From CAWKCE01 sp032127035 (lineage in GTDB: Bacteria; Actinomycetota; Actinomycetes; JAHEKZ01), in contig CAWKCE010000007.1 in the NCBI GenBank assembly GCA_963848085.1, forward strand, positions 1-64,000: a stretch of 64,000 bases of DNA, given 5' to 3'. Both the position numbers and the translations under genes were made by a program. Under the pieces are notes generated by a model. The model was given only the letters and a program-made list of their open reading frames with translations. It was not told where the DNA came from and searched no databases. Below, piece after piece: positions 44,025 through 53,763 of this stretch. How positions within the stretch are numbered: position 1 is the first letter of the stretch; the number at the start of each line of letters is the position of its first letter.

Positions 44025-44950
44025 GTGCCGCGCGCCACTCTCGACTTCATTGACTCTCGGCGAGGGCGTCTTCTCCTCCACTCCGGAGGAGTGACCACTC
44101 CTGACCTTCTGGTGGTCGTCATCCACGGAGAGTCCGGGTCCGGGAAGACGACGTTGACGACCGCCCTTGTTGCGCAGGGGCTTGCCTACCTGACCGACGA
44201 GACGGTGTGTCTGGACCCGGAGACCCTGGCGATCGAGCCGTTTCCGAAGCCACTCACCGTGAAGCCGGGGTCGCAGGAGGTGCTCGCCCACCTCCGGCCC
44301 GGGACCCGACCGGATCGACCCGACGAGCGGCAACTGGCAGGTCGACCCCGCGTCGCTCGGTGGGCCGCCGATCCCCGAGGGGGAGCTTCAGCCGGCACTC
44401 ATCGTCTTTCCCGACTACCAGGCTGACTTCATCGGCGTCGAGGCCGAGCCGGTCAGCCGGGCTCGGGCCTCGTTCGTGCTCGGCGAGCAGTCCAGCGCAC
44501 TGTGGGCGATCGAGCCACGGCCCTTGGCCGCACTTGCGCGCCTGGTGACCCAGGCCCCGGCATTCCGCGTGACCTACGGCGACGCGTTCGCCGCCGCACC
44601 GGTCATCGCCACCGATCTTCTGCCCGCCGGTCCGCCCGCCGCCACCGCCGAGGCAGTTCGGCGACCGACCCGTACCCGCCGGTCCCGAGATCCGGTGGGC
44701 CGAGGGCGTCGACTGGCTCGAGCTCGACGGCGAGGTCGTCGTCTTCAACGGCGAGCACCTGCACCACCTGGACCTCCCAGGGGCGGCCGTCTGGACGCGT
44801 CTCGACGGCCGGCGCGACCTGCCCGCCGTGGCTGCGGATATCGCCGCGGAGTTCGACGCGGACCCCGAGCGCGTACTGCTCGACGTTGAGGACCTGGCCC
44901 GGGTACTGGCCTCTCATCGGCTACTTGAGGGACCTGATCCCGACCGATGA
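44025..44950 (+). CDS. HprK-like P-loop kinase with C-terminal PqqD domain, two frame breaks
   Basis: The first part has a P-loop HGESGSGKTTLTTALV and TDETVCLDPETL as in HprK-like kinases. The frame moves near 44304 (an extra base) and continues DRIDPTSGNWQVDPASLGG, then IVFPDYQADFIG and VIATDLLP. After a second break near 44665 it reads EIRWAEGVDWLELDGEVV, then DLPGAAVWTRLDG and AAEFDADPERVLLDVEDLA, a PqqD domain (a RiPP-recognition-like fold), ending at 44950. One fused protein of about 308 residues is my preferred reading; two adjacent genes are possible. HprK/PqqD pairs accompany peptide modification and polysaccharide loci. The start is uncertain. Confidence 0.65.
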
Positions 44951-44968
44951 CGCAGGCGGTCAGTCGCG

Positions 44969-46979
44969 TCAGAGCTCGCCGGCGAGCTCGTCGAGCGGCG
45001 CGGTGAGCGGGTCGAACGCGCGACGGGGCTTCGGCGGCGTCCAGTCCTCTCCCGGCAGGATGCGGTCCACGTCGAAGGGTGACACCGCGGGCTCATCGGA
45101 CGGACCCGGCGCGGGCTTGGGCAGCGCTGCCGGCGTCGAGCGGACGAGGGGCGCGGCCACGGTGCTGGTGACCGGCTCCGTTGGCCGCTGCCGAGCCGGT
45201 GACGGCTGCGGCATTGCCGCCGCTGGCGGCTGCAGGATCTCCGGGGGCGGGGCCGTGGGCCGCGAGAGCGGCTCGAGGGCCTCGGCCAGCGTCCGCTGCT
45301 TGGCAGGCGTGAGCGTCGGCGAACTGGCAGCCGACGTCCCTTTGGCCGCCGCGGGCTCCTTCACGATCGGCCTTGCCTTGTCTGCCGCAGGTTCCGTCGC
45401 CGCCGGCGTCACCTTCGGGGCAGGCTTGGCGTCCGGCGTCAGGTCCACCTGCGCCGGAGGTGTGGGCGTTGTGCCCGGCATCGCCGGGCTGGCCGTGCCG
45501 TTGACGCCGGGCAGGCCCCCGAACCCAGCCGGGATGACCGGTGCCTCGTCGCCGAGCTTTCCGCGGCTGCCGTTCGCGCGGTAGTCGTACCCGTAGGCAT
45601 AGCCGTAGCGGCTGGCGTCGGAGCCCTTGGCCGAGGCCATGTTCATCACCAGGCCCAGCACTCGCCCGCCGACGCCCGTGATCGCCTCCTCGGCGGTGCG
45701 CAGCTGCTCGCGGCGTGCCTTGTTGGCCGCAACGATGATGAGGGCGCCGCCCGCCATCTGCGTGATGACGGCAGCGTCGGTCACCGGCAGCAGCGGAGGC
45801 GCGTCGATGATCAGCGTCGCGCGGGTCTCGAGGTGGTGCAGCAGGTCGGCCATCGACTGGCTGCCCAGAAGCTCGGACGGGTTGGGCGGCAGGGGGCCCG
45901 AGGCCAGGAACCACAGGTTGCCGGAGGTCCCAAACGGCTGCAGCACCTCGTCGACGGTGGCCCGTCCGACCAGGACGTCGGTGAGCCCTGCACCGCCCTC
46001 GACGCCGAGGTACTCGGCCATCTTCGGGCGCCGCAGGTCCGCCTCGATGAGGAAGACCGGTCGACCGGTCTGCGCGATGGTCATGGCCAGGTTGATCGCG
46101 CTGGTCGACTTGCCCTCGCGCGGGATCGAGCTGGTCACCACGAGCGACCGCGGCCGGTGGTCGACGTCGACGAACTGCAGGTTCGTACGTACCTGCCGGA
46201 ACGACTCGGCGCGCTTGGAGTGAGGCGCGTCGCGGACGACGAGCGGCTTCTTCGGCGCCTCCGGGTCAAAGCCGATGACACCCAGCAGTGTGGTGTCGAA
46301 GTACTTCTGCAGGCCCTCGACGTTCTTGATGCGGGTGTCGAGCGTCTCCAGCAGAACCGCTGTCCCGACCCCGATGGCCAGTCCGACCAGGAGCCCGAGC
46401 GCCAGGTTGATGGCCGTGCGGGGGGAGATCGGCGAGGTCGGCAGGGGGGCGCTCTTCACCAGCTCGGCCGTCACCAGCGGCACCGGCGGCGCCAGTGCTT
46501 CGGCGCCCGGATCCACCGGCGTCTCACTCACGGTGGGAGTCTCGATCTCGTCGACGTAGTCCTGGAACTTCTCCGCCGCGGTCTGGGCGAGCTGCTGGGC
46601 GGTCGCCGGGTTCGGGTCGGTGGCCGAGATCTCCAGGAGCACGGTGTCCAGCGGGTTGTTGATGCTCAGCTTGCCGGCCACCGCCGGCCGGGGATGATCG
46701 ACAGCCCGAGCTCGTCGACGATGTCCTGGGTGACGTCGTTGCGACTGCACGATCTCGACGTAGGTACGGACACGCTGCTGGGTGAAGAGCTCGCCGGTGT
46801 AGGCGGTGCCGACGGTCGCGATCGGCGTCGTTGGCCTTGATGAACAGCGTGGCGGTGGACTGGTAGATCGGGGTGGTCAGCATCGACGCCGCGCCCGCCG
46901 CGAGCACGCCGAGCAGCGTGGTGAGGGCGATCAGCCGCCAGCGGGTGCGGAGGATGTCCAGGTAGTCCCTGAGATCCAC
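44969..46979 (-). CDS. Wzz/BY-kinase (CpsD/Wzc-like) polysaccharide co-polymerase, three frame breaks
   Basis: The product, about 670 residues reconstructed, starts DLRDYLDILRTRWRL with a Wzz domain between two membrane helices, then a bacterial tyrosine kinase with Walker A (SSIPREGKSTSAIN), A' (VFLIEADLRRP) and B (ATLIIDAPPLLP). A Tyr cluster (RYGYAYGYDYRANG) follows, then an unusual Pro/Ala-rich tail of about 200 residues. Frames change near 46830, 46742 and 46690 within the Wzz domain, all by one base. It controls chain length and export of a surface polysaccharide. The start is the GTG at 46979. Confidence 0.88.
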
Positions 46980-47140
46980 GGTCGGTAGCCCCTTCGTCGC
47001 CCTGCGTCATTACATGTCGCCGCTGGTCGTGCGAGGCGACAGCCGGCGGGCAAGATCGACCCCATGGTGCCACTGTCTGGCTGTACTCCCGACCGGAGGA
47101 CCATCATGGCCCATAGATCGCTGTGACGGGAGGGGTAGGT

Positions 47141-48423
47141 GTGACTGAGGGGACTGGCGGCGAGGTGTCCTACCGGCGGGCGCCCGACGTCGCCGAGGTC
47201 CTCGACGCAGGGCGCGTCGTCCTGCTGCACCTGCCCTCGGGCCGCCGGACCGTGCTGTCCGACACGGCGGGTGCCGTCTGGCAGGCGGTTGCCGCCGCAG
47301 GGGACGCCGGCGCCCAGGTGGCTGACATGGCGCCAGCGCTGGCTGAGCGCTACGGCGCGGATCCGGTCGTCGTCGCCGCTGACATCTCCCGCCTGCTCGT
47401 GCAGCTGCGTGAGGCCCAGCTCGTGACCATCCTCGCCGCGTCGGAACGAGCCCGCGACGTGAACGGACGTCTTGGCGCGGTCGTCGTCGCCGCCCTCCTC
47501 CTTGTCACTGGCGTGGTGGTCGCGCTTGCGCTGCGGAGCCCGTCGCCACCGCCCTCCCCCGTGCAGTTCAAACCGAACGTCGGCGCTCTGGCCGTCGCCG
47601 GCGGCGGAGTTGCCTGGCGATGGGTAGGGCCGAGCGACTGCCCCGGCACCGGCGACGAGATCCCCGTCCAGCGAGCCACGGAGGGAGGCTGGGTGGACTC
47701 CCCCATCCCGCTTGTCACCGTGACCCACCTGTCGTTCCGCCGCCTCGACGACGGCATCGCTGTCGGCACCACGACCACCTGCGGGCGCGGGGTGGCACTC
47801 ACCCGCGACGGCGGCGCCACGTGGCAGGCCCCGGCCGGCAACCCTCCGCTTGAGGACGCGTGGTGGGTGGGGAACCGGGTGTGGGGGATCACTGCCGCCG
47901 GCGGCCCCGCGCGGCTGGTCCGGTACGAGGTGCGTGGGTACCGGCTGGTGCGGGAGCGCGAGACGTCTCCGGCGTGCGACGTCGGCGACGGCTCTCCGAC
48001 GCTCACCGCGTTCATGACGCCCAGCCGGGGCGTGCTGCTGTGCCAGCGGCTCACCGAAGACGGGCGCCTCATCGCGCGGACGCTCGACTCGGGCGAGAAC
48101 TGGGAGCGATGGGTGGACGGTCGGGTCGTGTCCGGGTTGGACGGTCGGGGTCCGATCATCGACCTCGACGCGGTCCCGGGCGGGGGCGGCGTGTTGTGGA
48201 CGGTGTTCGCCAAGGACGAGTGCCCAGAGGGCGGGATCCGTCGAAGCACCGGCCGGACGTTCGATCGGCTCCCCTGCCCAGCAGCGACACCGTGCCGGTG
48301 GACACGGTGCTCGGGGTGGCGTTCTGGAGCCCGACGCAGGGCTACCTGCTGGGGCTGGACGGTGCCAGCCCGGTGACCGCGGTGACGTCCGACGGCGGCT
48401 CCACCTGGAGCCCCCTCCCCTAA
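47141..48423 (+). CDS. PqqD domain fused through a membrane helix to a sialidase-like beta-propeller, one frame break
   Basis: The product, about 427 residues reconstructed, has an N-terminal PqqD domain (residues about 10-92: YRRAPDVAEVLDAGRVVLLH, then LSDTAGAVWQAV and ALAERYGADPVVVAADI), one membrane helix (about 108-130), and an extracytoplasmic BNR/sialidase-like propeller (ALTRDGGATWQ, ARTLDSGENWERW, VTSDGGSTWSP). One base is missing near 48279. PqqD domains normally bind peptides in the cytosol, so the protein could link a cytosolic recognition step to an outside sensor or enzyme. The GTG at 47141 has a GGGAGG site; GTG 47123 is the alternative. The stop directly abuts repeat array E. 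Confidence 0.8.
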
Positions 48424-48504
48424 CGCCGAGTGCACACCCGCAGGACACCTCCGCCCGTCGAGTGCACACCCGCAGGACACATCTCCCCGCCGAGTGCACA
48501 CCGG
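48424..48504. repeat. 32-bp-pitch array E (3 cores)
   Basis: GCCGAGTGCACACC cores with GAG at 48428, 48460 and 48492, exactly 32 apart, with linkers CGCAGGACAC. The array begins at the base after the TAA stop of the PqqD-propeller gene. Confidence 0.88.
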
Positions 48505-48586
48505 CGCGCTATCCACATCCCCGCCCGGATCCACACCTGTCCCGGTGGCACGCCCGGTAGGTCCGTCATCGCCCACAGTCGACGCC

Positions 48587-49471
48587 ATGCTCCCCGCAGT
48601 GACGTTCACCAAAGCCGAAGCCCTGGCTCACGGCGTCAGCGAGTACGACTGGAAAGTGCTCGTCAAGGAGCGCGGCGTCCGCCGCCTCCTGGCCGGTGTC
48701 TACGCCGACGCAGCGACACCCGACACGATGCAGCTACGGCTGTCCGCAGTGGCGCGCGTGCTGCCGGACGGGGTCGTGCTTGCCCGTCGCAGCGCCGCGT
48801 GGGTGCTGGGAGTGGACGCCCTCGACCCGCGCGGGTACCCCGCCACGCCCCCCGTCGAAGTGGTGGCGTCGGACCCGCGGCTGCGGCCACGCCGGGGCTT
48901 AGTCCGGTCACACAGCGCGGAGGACCTTCGGCCGGACGACATCGTCACGATCGACGGCGTGCGTCTCACCACTCCGCTACGGACGGCGTCCGACCTCGGG
49001 CGCTTCGTACCGCGCCCGCAGGCGCTGGCTGCCATCGACGCCTTCCTGCACGCCGGGCTCATCACACCGGAACAGCTGGCAGACGAGACCACCCGGTGGC
49101 GCAGACGTCGAGGTGTCCGGCAGCTGGAGGCGATGGTGACGATCGCGGACCCGTTGTGCGAGTCCCCCGGGGAGTCACGGATGCGGCTGCGCGCCATCGA
49201 CGCCGGCTTCCCGCGGCCCGAGTGCCAGATCCCGGTCCACGACCTGACCGGGCGGGTGAAGTACCGACTCGACCTTGGCTACCGCGACCGCCGGATCGGC
49301 CTGGAGTACGACGGTGCGGAGTTCCACGGCCCCGACCACGCGGCGGCAGACGCCGAGCGACGGGAGTGGATCACGCGTCGCGGGTGGCGGCTCGCGGTGT
49401 TCGGTCGTGACGCGATCTACGGAGCGGGTCGCGACTTCGAGGACACGCTCGCCCGTCTGTGGACTGGCTGA
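48587..49471 (+). CDS. AbiEi-antitoxin-like / DUF559 domain protein
   Basis: The 294-residue protein has an N-terminal winged-helix region like the AbiEi family (FTKAEALAHGVSEYDWKVLVKERG, then LAGVY) and a C-terminal DUF559 domain of the very-short-patch-repair endonuclease-like fold (LDLGYRDRRIGLEYDGAEFHG, then ERREWITRRGWRLAVFGRDAI). Many such genes are scattered in actinobacteria without a toxin partner, and none is visible here. The ATG at 48587 begins at the family start. A role in nucleic-acid cleavage or regulation is inferred only from the fold. Confidence 0.82.
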   Translation: MLPAVTFTKAEALAHGVSEYDWKVLVKERGVRRLLAGVYADAATPDTMQLRLSAVARVLPDGVVLARRSAAWVLGVDALDPRGYPATPPVEVVASDPRLRPRRGLVRSHSAEDLRPDDIVTIDGVRLTTPLRTASDLGRFVPRPQALAAIDAFLHAGLITPEQLADETTRWRRRRGVRQLEAMVTIADPLCESPGESRMRLRAIDAGFPRPECQIPVHDLTGRVKYRLDLGYRDRRIGLEYDGAEFHGPDHAAADAERREWITRRGWRLAVFGRDAIYGAGRDFEDTLARLWTG

Positions 49472-49480
49472 GGCCGCGCA

Positions 49481-49533
49481 GTGTGCACTCGGCGGGCGGA
49501 GGTGTCCTGCGGGTGTGCACTCGGCGGGCGGAG
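49481..49533. repeat. 32-bp-pitch array F (2 cores)
   Basis: GTGTGCACTCGGCGGGCGGAG occurs twice (GCAC at 49485 and 49517, 32 apart) between two converging genes, 10 bases after one stop and 8 bases before the other. Confidence 0.85.
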
Positions 49534-49540
49534 ATGCGGG

Positions 49541-50191
49541 TCAGTCGGTTGTGGCCGCGGCGTTCTTCCGTCGTCGGGACGCCACCGCCATCGCCGTGGC
49601 CGCCCCGACCCCAACCAGAAGCCCGACGAGGAGCCCGATCGCGACGTTGAGCGCGGTCCGAGGGGAGTACGGCGTGGTCGGCAGTGAGGCGCTCTTCAAC
49701 AGCTGAGCCCGCACCAGAGCCGAAGGACCGACACCGGCAAGCGCCGTGGGGGTCTCAAGTGTCTCGACGTAGCGCTGGAACTTCTCCGCCGCGGTCTGCG
49801 CGATCTGCTGGGCAGTCGCAGGGTTGGGGTCGGTGGCCGAGATCTGCAGCACGACGGTGTCACGGGGGTTGTTGACGCTGAGCTTGTCAGCGACCGCGGC
49901 TGGTGTCATCGACAGACCAAGCTCCTCGACCACATCCTGAGTGACCTGGTCGGACGTCACGATCTCGCCGTACGAGCTGATGCGCTTTTGGGCGAGCAAC
50001 TCCCCGGTGTAGGCACCGCCGACGCTCGCGTTGCCGTCGTCAGCCACGATGATCAGCGTGGCGGTCGATCGGTAGGTCGTCGTGCTCAGGATGGAGGCGG
50101 CGAGGGCGACCAGCACGCCCAGCAGACCAGTCAGAACAATTAGTCGCCAGGGGCTGCGAAAGGCCTCCGAGTAGTCACGCCGTTCCGCCAC
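49541..50191 (-). CDS. Wzz-like chain-length determinant protein
   Basis: The 216-residue protein has two membrane helices (residues about 17-37 and 183-203) flanking an extracytoplasmic Wzz domain with STTTYRSTATLIIV, the DVVEELGLSMTP strand and ISATDPNPATAQQIAQTAA. It is closely similar to the N-terminal part of the BY-kinase nearby but lacks the kinase. It probably helps set polysaccharide chain length, perhaps by mixing with that protein. The GTG at 50191 follows an AG-rich leader. The 3' end lies beside array F. Confidence 0.87.
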   Translation of the reverse strand: MAERRDYSEAFRSPWRLIVLTGLLGVLVALAASILSTTTYRSTATLIIVADDGNASVGGAYTGELLAQKRISSYGEIVTSDQVTQDVVEELGLSMTPAAVADKLSVNNPRDTVVLQISATDPNPATAQQIAQTAAEKFQRYVETLETPTALAGVGPSALVRAQLLKSASLPTTPYSPRTALNVAIGLLVGLLVGVGAATAMAVASRRRKNAAATTD

Positions 50192-50263
50192 GGGCAGTCC
50201 CCACTCAGCTCAGCCGGTTGGATCACCCGATCGTGCCACGGCGTCCCCGGCAGGGGGCGGTTT

Positions 50264-50343
50264 GTGTGCACTCGGCGGGCGGAGGTGTCCTGCGGGTGTG
50301 CACTGGGCAGGGAAATGTGTCCTGGGGGTGTGCACTCGGCGGG
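50264..50343. repeat. 32-bp-pitch array G (3 cores, middle one degenerate)
   Basis: GCAC cores at 50268, 50300 and 50332 (32 apart). The middle copy reads GCACTGGGCAG. The array ends 7 bases before the stop of the LPRTG gene. Confidence 0.85.
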
Positions 50344-50349
50344 GGTGGG

Positions 50350-50952
50350 TCAGGCGTGGCGGCGACGGCGGGTGGCCGCCACCAGGAACATCCCGGCACC
50401 GAGCAGCGCCGCGCCCACGGCGACGGTGGCCGCGATCTGCGCGCCGGTGCGGGGCAGCCCACCGATGAACGGGATGCCACCGGACGACGTGCCGTTGTCG
50501 GTACCACCGGTCCCACCGGTGGACCCCGAGTTGTCGCCGCCACCGCCACCGGACGAGCCATCGGTGACCGTGACGACCACGCTCATGGTCAGCGGCTGGC
50601 CCTTGGACGACGTGCCGCTGAACGACACCGTGTTGCTGCCGACCGCGTCGAAGGTGATCTTCTGGACAACGACGCCGGCCGCGTCCGCTGCCGCGGTCCC
50701 GGTCGCCAGGGTCTTACCGCCGGCGACCACGGAGTACGTCACGGTAGAGCCCGCGACGAAGGTGCGGGCGGTGAACGTGATGGACCCGCCGCGTGCCACC
50801 ACGAAGCTCGACGCCGAGATCTTGTTGAACTTCGGCGGGTAGTCCGGCTCCGCCGACGCACTACCCGCAAGCGGGACAAGCGCCAGCGCGAAGGTGACCG
50901 CGAGCAGGCCGGTGAGGGCCGCAATACGTCGAACAGGCGCGAAGCCGGTCAC
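50350..50952 (-). CDS. LPRTG-anchored surface protein
   Basis: The 200-residue protein has a signal peptide (to about residue 34, GSASA), an Ig-like beta domain (residues about 40-135, VARGGSITFTARTFVAGSTVTYSV), a Gly/Ser/Thr-rich spacer and a classical sortase motif, LPRTG, followed by a hydrophobic helix and RRRRHA. It should be linked to peptidoglycan by a sortase not seen in this window. The GTG at 50952 has GGGGG upstream. It lies in the surface polysaccharide locus. Confidence 0.87.
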   Translation of the reverse strand: MTGFAPVRRIAALTGLLAVTFALALVPLAGSASAEPDYPPKFNKISASSFVVARGGSITFTARTFVAGSTVTYSVVAGGKTLATGTAAADAAGVVVQKITFDAVGSNTVSFSGTSSKGQPLTMSVVVTVTDGSSGGGGGDNSGSTGGTGGTDNGTSSGGIPFIGGLPRTGAQIAATVAVGAALLGAGMFLVAATRRRRHA

Positions 50953-51028
50953 TGCAGACCCCCAGTCACTCAGTTGCCGAATGTAGCGGACGCGGTCAGC
51001 GTACCGCGAGCAGGCGACCGCGTCGCCG

Positions 51029-52798
51029 CTAGCCGGCCGTGCACTCGAAAGGATCGGCAGAGACCGTCGCCGGCTTGACCAGCGGCGTGGTCCAGGTGCG
51101 GGGTACGCCCTCGGCACGGGGCTCCAACAGGTCCAACCGGATCGTCGTCGAACCCGCCGCCGGGACGACCACCGGGAGCCGGAACACCGGGCGGCCGCGC
51201 TCGACCCCCTGCTCGGCGGTCACCGGGCGGCCGTTCACCCGCACCTTGGCCAGGGCCGCCCCCTCCGCCCCGTAGACCTGCACAAACACCCGCTGGTCCC
51301 CGCCTCGGGTGGGGATCGGCTGGCCGGGCTTGGCCAGGTCGACCCGCCCGATCACGTACGACGGCAGGTCGGCGTTACGAGGGATGCCGTTGTCCAGGGT
51401 CACCGTGATCCTGGTCCGCTGGGTGTCGGCGGAGCAGGCGACCAGCTCGTAGTCCAGGTGCTGCGTCAGGTAGTAGTCCGCCTTGTTGCCGGACGCGTTG
51501 ATGATGGTCAGCCCGGCGACCGGGCCCGGCCCCTCCGGGAGCGTCCCGCCGACCGCCATGTCCGCCAGCTGGGCCTCCTCGGCGCGGTCGGCGGAGTAGA
51601 CGAGCAGCCGATGCTCGCCGCTGGCGCGCGCCAGAGCGTCGACCATGCCCTGGGGGCTGCCGACGAACCGCAGGACGTGGTCCAGCGTGGCGCGCGCGAT
51701 CTGCTGCAGGTAGGCGTCGCGCTCGGTGTCGTCGTCGATCAGCGAGTACACGGTGGACTCGGTCAGCTTGACGAAGTTGTCCCCGGTGATGGGGCGACCG
51801 TCGGCCAGCTCGGTAGGACCGGCCGCCTTCAGCAGGTACGACGTGGCAACCGGGTCGGTGGTGACGACGCCGTCGAGCCGCTCCCCGAACCGGTCCTGCC
51901 ACATCTTCAGCCACAGTCTGGCCGCGTACGGGTAGTGCGGGGACAGGTTGGCGCTGGACCAGGAGCCCACCTGGTCTCCGTACAGCGCCGCGTAGTCCGG
52001 CCCGAAGTTCAGCGGCGGGGTGTCGTACACCTGCCGGTCGAGGAACGACCGCGGCGCGAGCCGCTCGATCGTGATCGCCCCGTTGTCGAGCTTCAGCACC
52101 CCGTACGTGCCGAGGAAGCCGCCGGTGCCCCGCGCCTCGTTGTTGCTCTGGATGGCGAGCAGATAGCTCCGGGGCCGGTCTGCGCCCAGCATCGGTGGCA
52201 GGATCCGCAGCGCGCTGCCTATCGACGCCAGCTGGCCGTCGAGGTCGGCCAGCTCGTCCGACAGCGACGTCACGGCGTCCTGCACCTGCGGTGGCGTGCC
52301 ACCGAGGTCGAGGCTGGACAGGTCCGAGCGCGCGGCGTCGACCCCGGCGCTGGCCTGCTCGACAGAGGGCAGCGCCGACTCCAGGGCAGCGACGTTGATC
52401 TGGCGGGCGCCGAGGCGCAGCGTCTCCGGGTCCAGCGTGGTGCCGGCGTCGACGAGTGGCGCGAGCACAGTCGTCGCGAGGTCGTCGGCAGACGCCGCCA
52501 CCGCGGTGACCGCCTTCGGTGTCCGCCCCACCCAGGGCAGCGCCCCGGCGACGGTGAACACCGGGTCGGAGGTCACCGACACGGCTCGGGCGGTGTCCGC
52601 CTGCACGACCGCGAGCTGGGCAGTGGCGGCAGCCGGGTCGCCGGCGGTGAGCGCCTCACGGACTCCGGTCACGCCGTCGCGCGCCGAGGTCAGGGCATCG
52701 GCCGCCTGCTGCGAGCGGACCGCCAGCCACACCCCACCCAGGACCACCGCCCCCACGACGACAGCGAGCGTGACGACCACCGGCTTCCACCGACGCAC
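51029..52798 (-). CDS. DUF4012 domain protein
   Basis: The 589-residue membrane-anchored protein has one N-terminal helix (residues about 5-25), a coiled, Ala-rich stretch to about 150, and a large extracytoplasmic DUF4012 domain (SYLLAIQSNNEARGTGGFLGTYGV, then VVTTDPVATSYLLKAAGP). Such proteins occur with actinobacterial exopolysaccharide clusters. They are often described as ligand-binding or polymer-attachment proteins, but the function is not proved. The GTG at 52798 has GGAGG upstream. Confidence 0.88.
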   Translation of the reverse strand: MRRWKPVVVTLAVVVGAVVLGGVWLAVRSQQAADALTSARDGVTGVREALTAGDPAAATAQLAVVQADTARAVSVTSDPVFTVAGALPWVGRTPKAVTAVAASADDLATTVLAPLVDAGTTLDPETLRLGARQINVAALESALPSVEQASAGVDAARSDLSSLDLGGTPPQVQDAVTSLSDELADLDGQLASIGSALRILPPMLGADRPRSYLLAIQSNNEARGTGGFLGTYGVLKLDNGAITIERLAPRSFLDRQVYDTPPLNFGPDYAALYGDQVGSWSSANLSPHYPYAARLWLKMWQDRFGERLDGVVTTDPVATSYLLKAAGPTELADGRPITGDNFVKLTESTVYSLIDDDTERDAYLQQIARATLDHVLRFVGSPQGMVDALARASGEHRLLVYSADRAEEAQLADMAVGGTLPEGPGPVAGLTIINASGNKADYYLTQHLDYELVACSADTQRTRITVTLDNGIPRNADLPSYVIGRVDLAKPGQPIPTRGGDQRVFVQVYGAEGAALAKVRVNGRPVTAEQGVERGRPVFRLPVVVPAAGSTTIRLDLLEPRAEGVPRTWTTPLVKPATVSADPFECTAG

Positions 52799-52851
52799 GC
52801 TGCCTCCGTCTCGCTGGTCACGGCCTGGCCGACGGGGCGGCCCGCCGGCGC

Positions 52852-53763
52852 TCAGTCCTGCGTGGCGGGGACGAGGGTGTCGCCCACGCTCACCTGCACG
52901 ACGTCGGTCTCGGGGATCTGCCGCTTGACCACGGCGAGCGCGACCGGACCCAGCACGTGGTGCTGGACCGCCGTTCCCACGAAACCGACCGTGCGGTCCT
53001 GCCACCGCACTTCGTCATGGGACGCGGGAAGGTCGCCCGCGGATCCGTCGAGGTGGAGCAGAACCAGGCGACGCGGCGGCCGGCCCAGGTTCTGGACGCG
53101 AGCCACCGTCTCCTGCCCGCGGTAGCAGCCCTTGTCGAGGTGCACCGCGGCCCCGATCCAGCCCACCTCGTGGGGGATCGTGCGGTGGTCGGTCTCGAAG
53201 CCCAGCCGTGCCCGTCGGGCCGCCACCCGGAGCGCCTCGTAGGCCCACGTGCCCGCCGGAGGACCGGCTTCGGCGGTCCACGCCGCCAGATCGCCGCGGG
53301 GCACGAACGTGTCGGTGTCGTGGCCGTCCGCGCCCGCCGGCCCGGGGCGCCACATCACCGCCCAGTCGCCGGTGGCGTCGCTGATGTCCACGTCCGCCCA
53401 GAACTTCATCCGGTCCAGGTACGCCAGCAGTGCCTCGCTGGTGCCGGGCTCGACGTGGGCCAGGACCTGCTGGCCGTCGTCGACCAGCGTCAGATGGTGC
53501 TCGACGTGGCCGTTGGGGCTCAGGACGAGGGCCTGCGCCGTCACGCCGGGCGAGAGCTCGGTCAGGTGCTGCGAGGTCACCGAGTGCAGCCAGGTGAGGC
53601 GCTCCGGCCCGCTCACCCGGATGACGGGACGGTGCGACCGGTCGACGAAGCCGCTGCCGGCGTCGAGCGTGCGCTGCTCGCGCAACGGGTCGCCGTAGTG
53701 CCAGGCCACGCCAGCGTCGGGCGACCCCTCCGGGGGTGCGACGGCGCCGACGACGTCCAGCAT
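52852..53763 (-). CDS. ygfZ: YgfZ/GcvT folate-binding protein
   Basis: The 303-residue protein belongs to the YgfZ group of folate-dependent iron-sulfur cluster maintenance proteins. The signature KGCYRGQE (near residue 225) contains the key cysteine, and the N-terminal GcvT-like fold includes TWLHSVTSQHLTEL. It helps repair or assemble Fe-S enzymes using tetrahydrofolate. Its start overlaps the stop of the Fur-family gene (ATGA), making a two-gene operon of metal-linked genes. Cytosolic. Confidence 0.9.
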   Translation of the reverse strand: MLDVVGAVAPPEGSPDAGVAWHYGDPLREQRTLDAGSGFVDRSHRPVIRVSGPERLTWLHSVTSQHLTELSPGVTAQALVLSPNGHVEHHLTLVDDGQQVLAHVEPGTSEALLAYLDRMKFWADVDISDATGDWAVMWRPGPAGADGHDTDTFVPRGDLAAWTAEAGPPAGTWAYEALRVAARRARLGFETDHRTIPHEVGWIGAAVHLDKGCYRGQETVARVQNLGRPPRRLVLLHLDGSAGDLPASHDEVRWQDRTVGFVGTAVQHHVLGPVALAVVKRQIPETDVVQVSVGDTLVPATQD

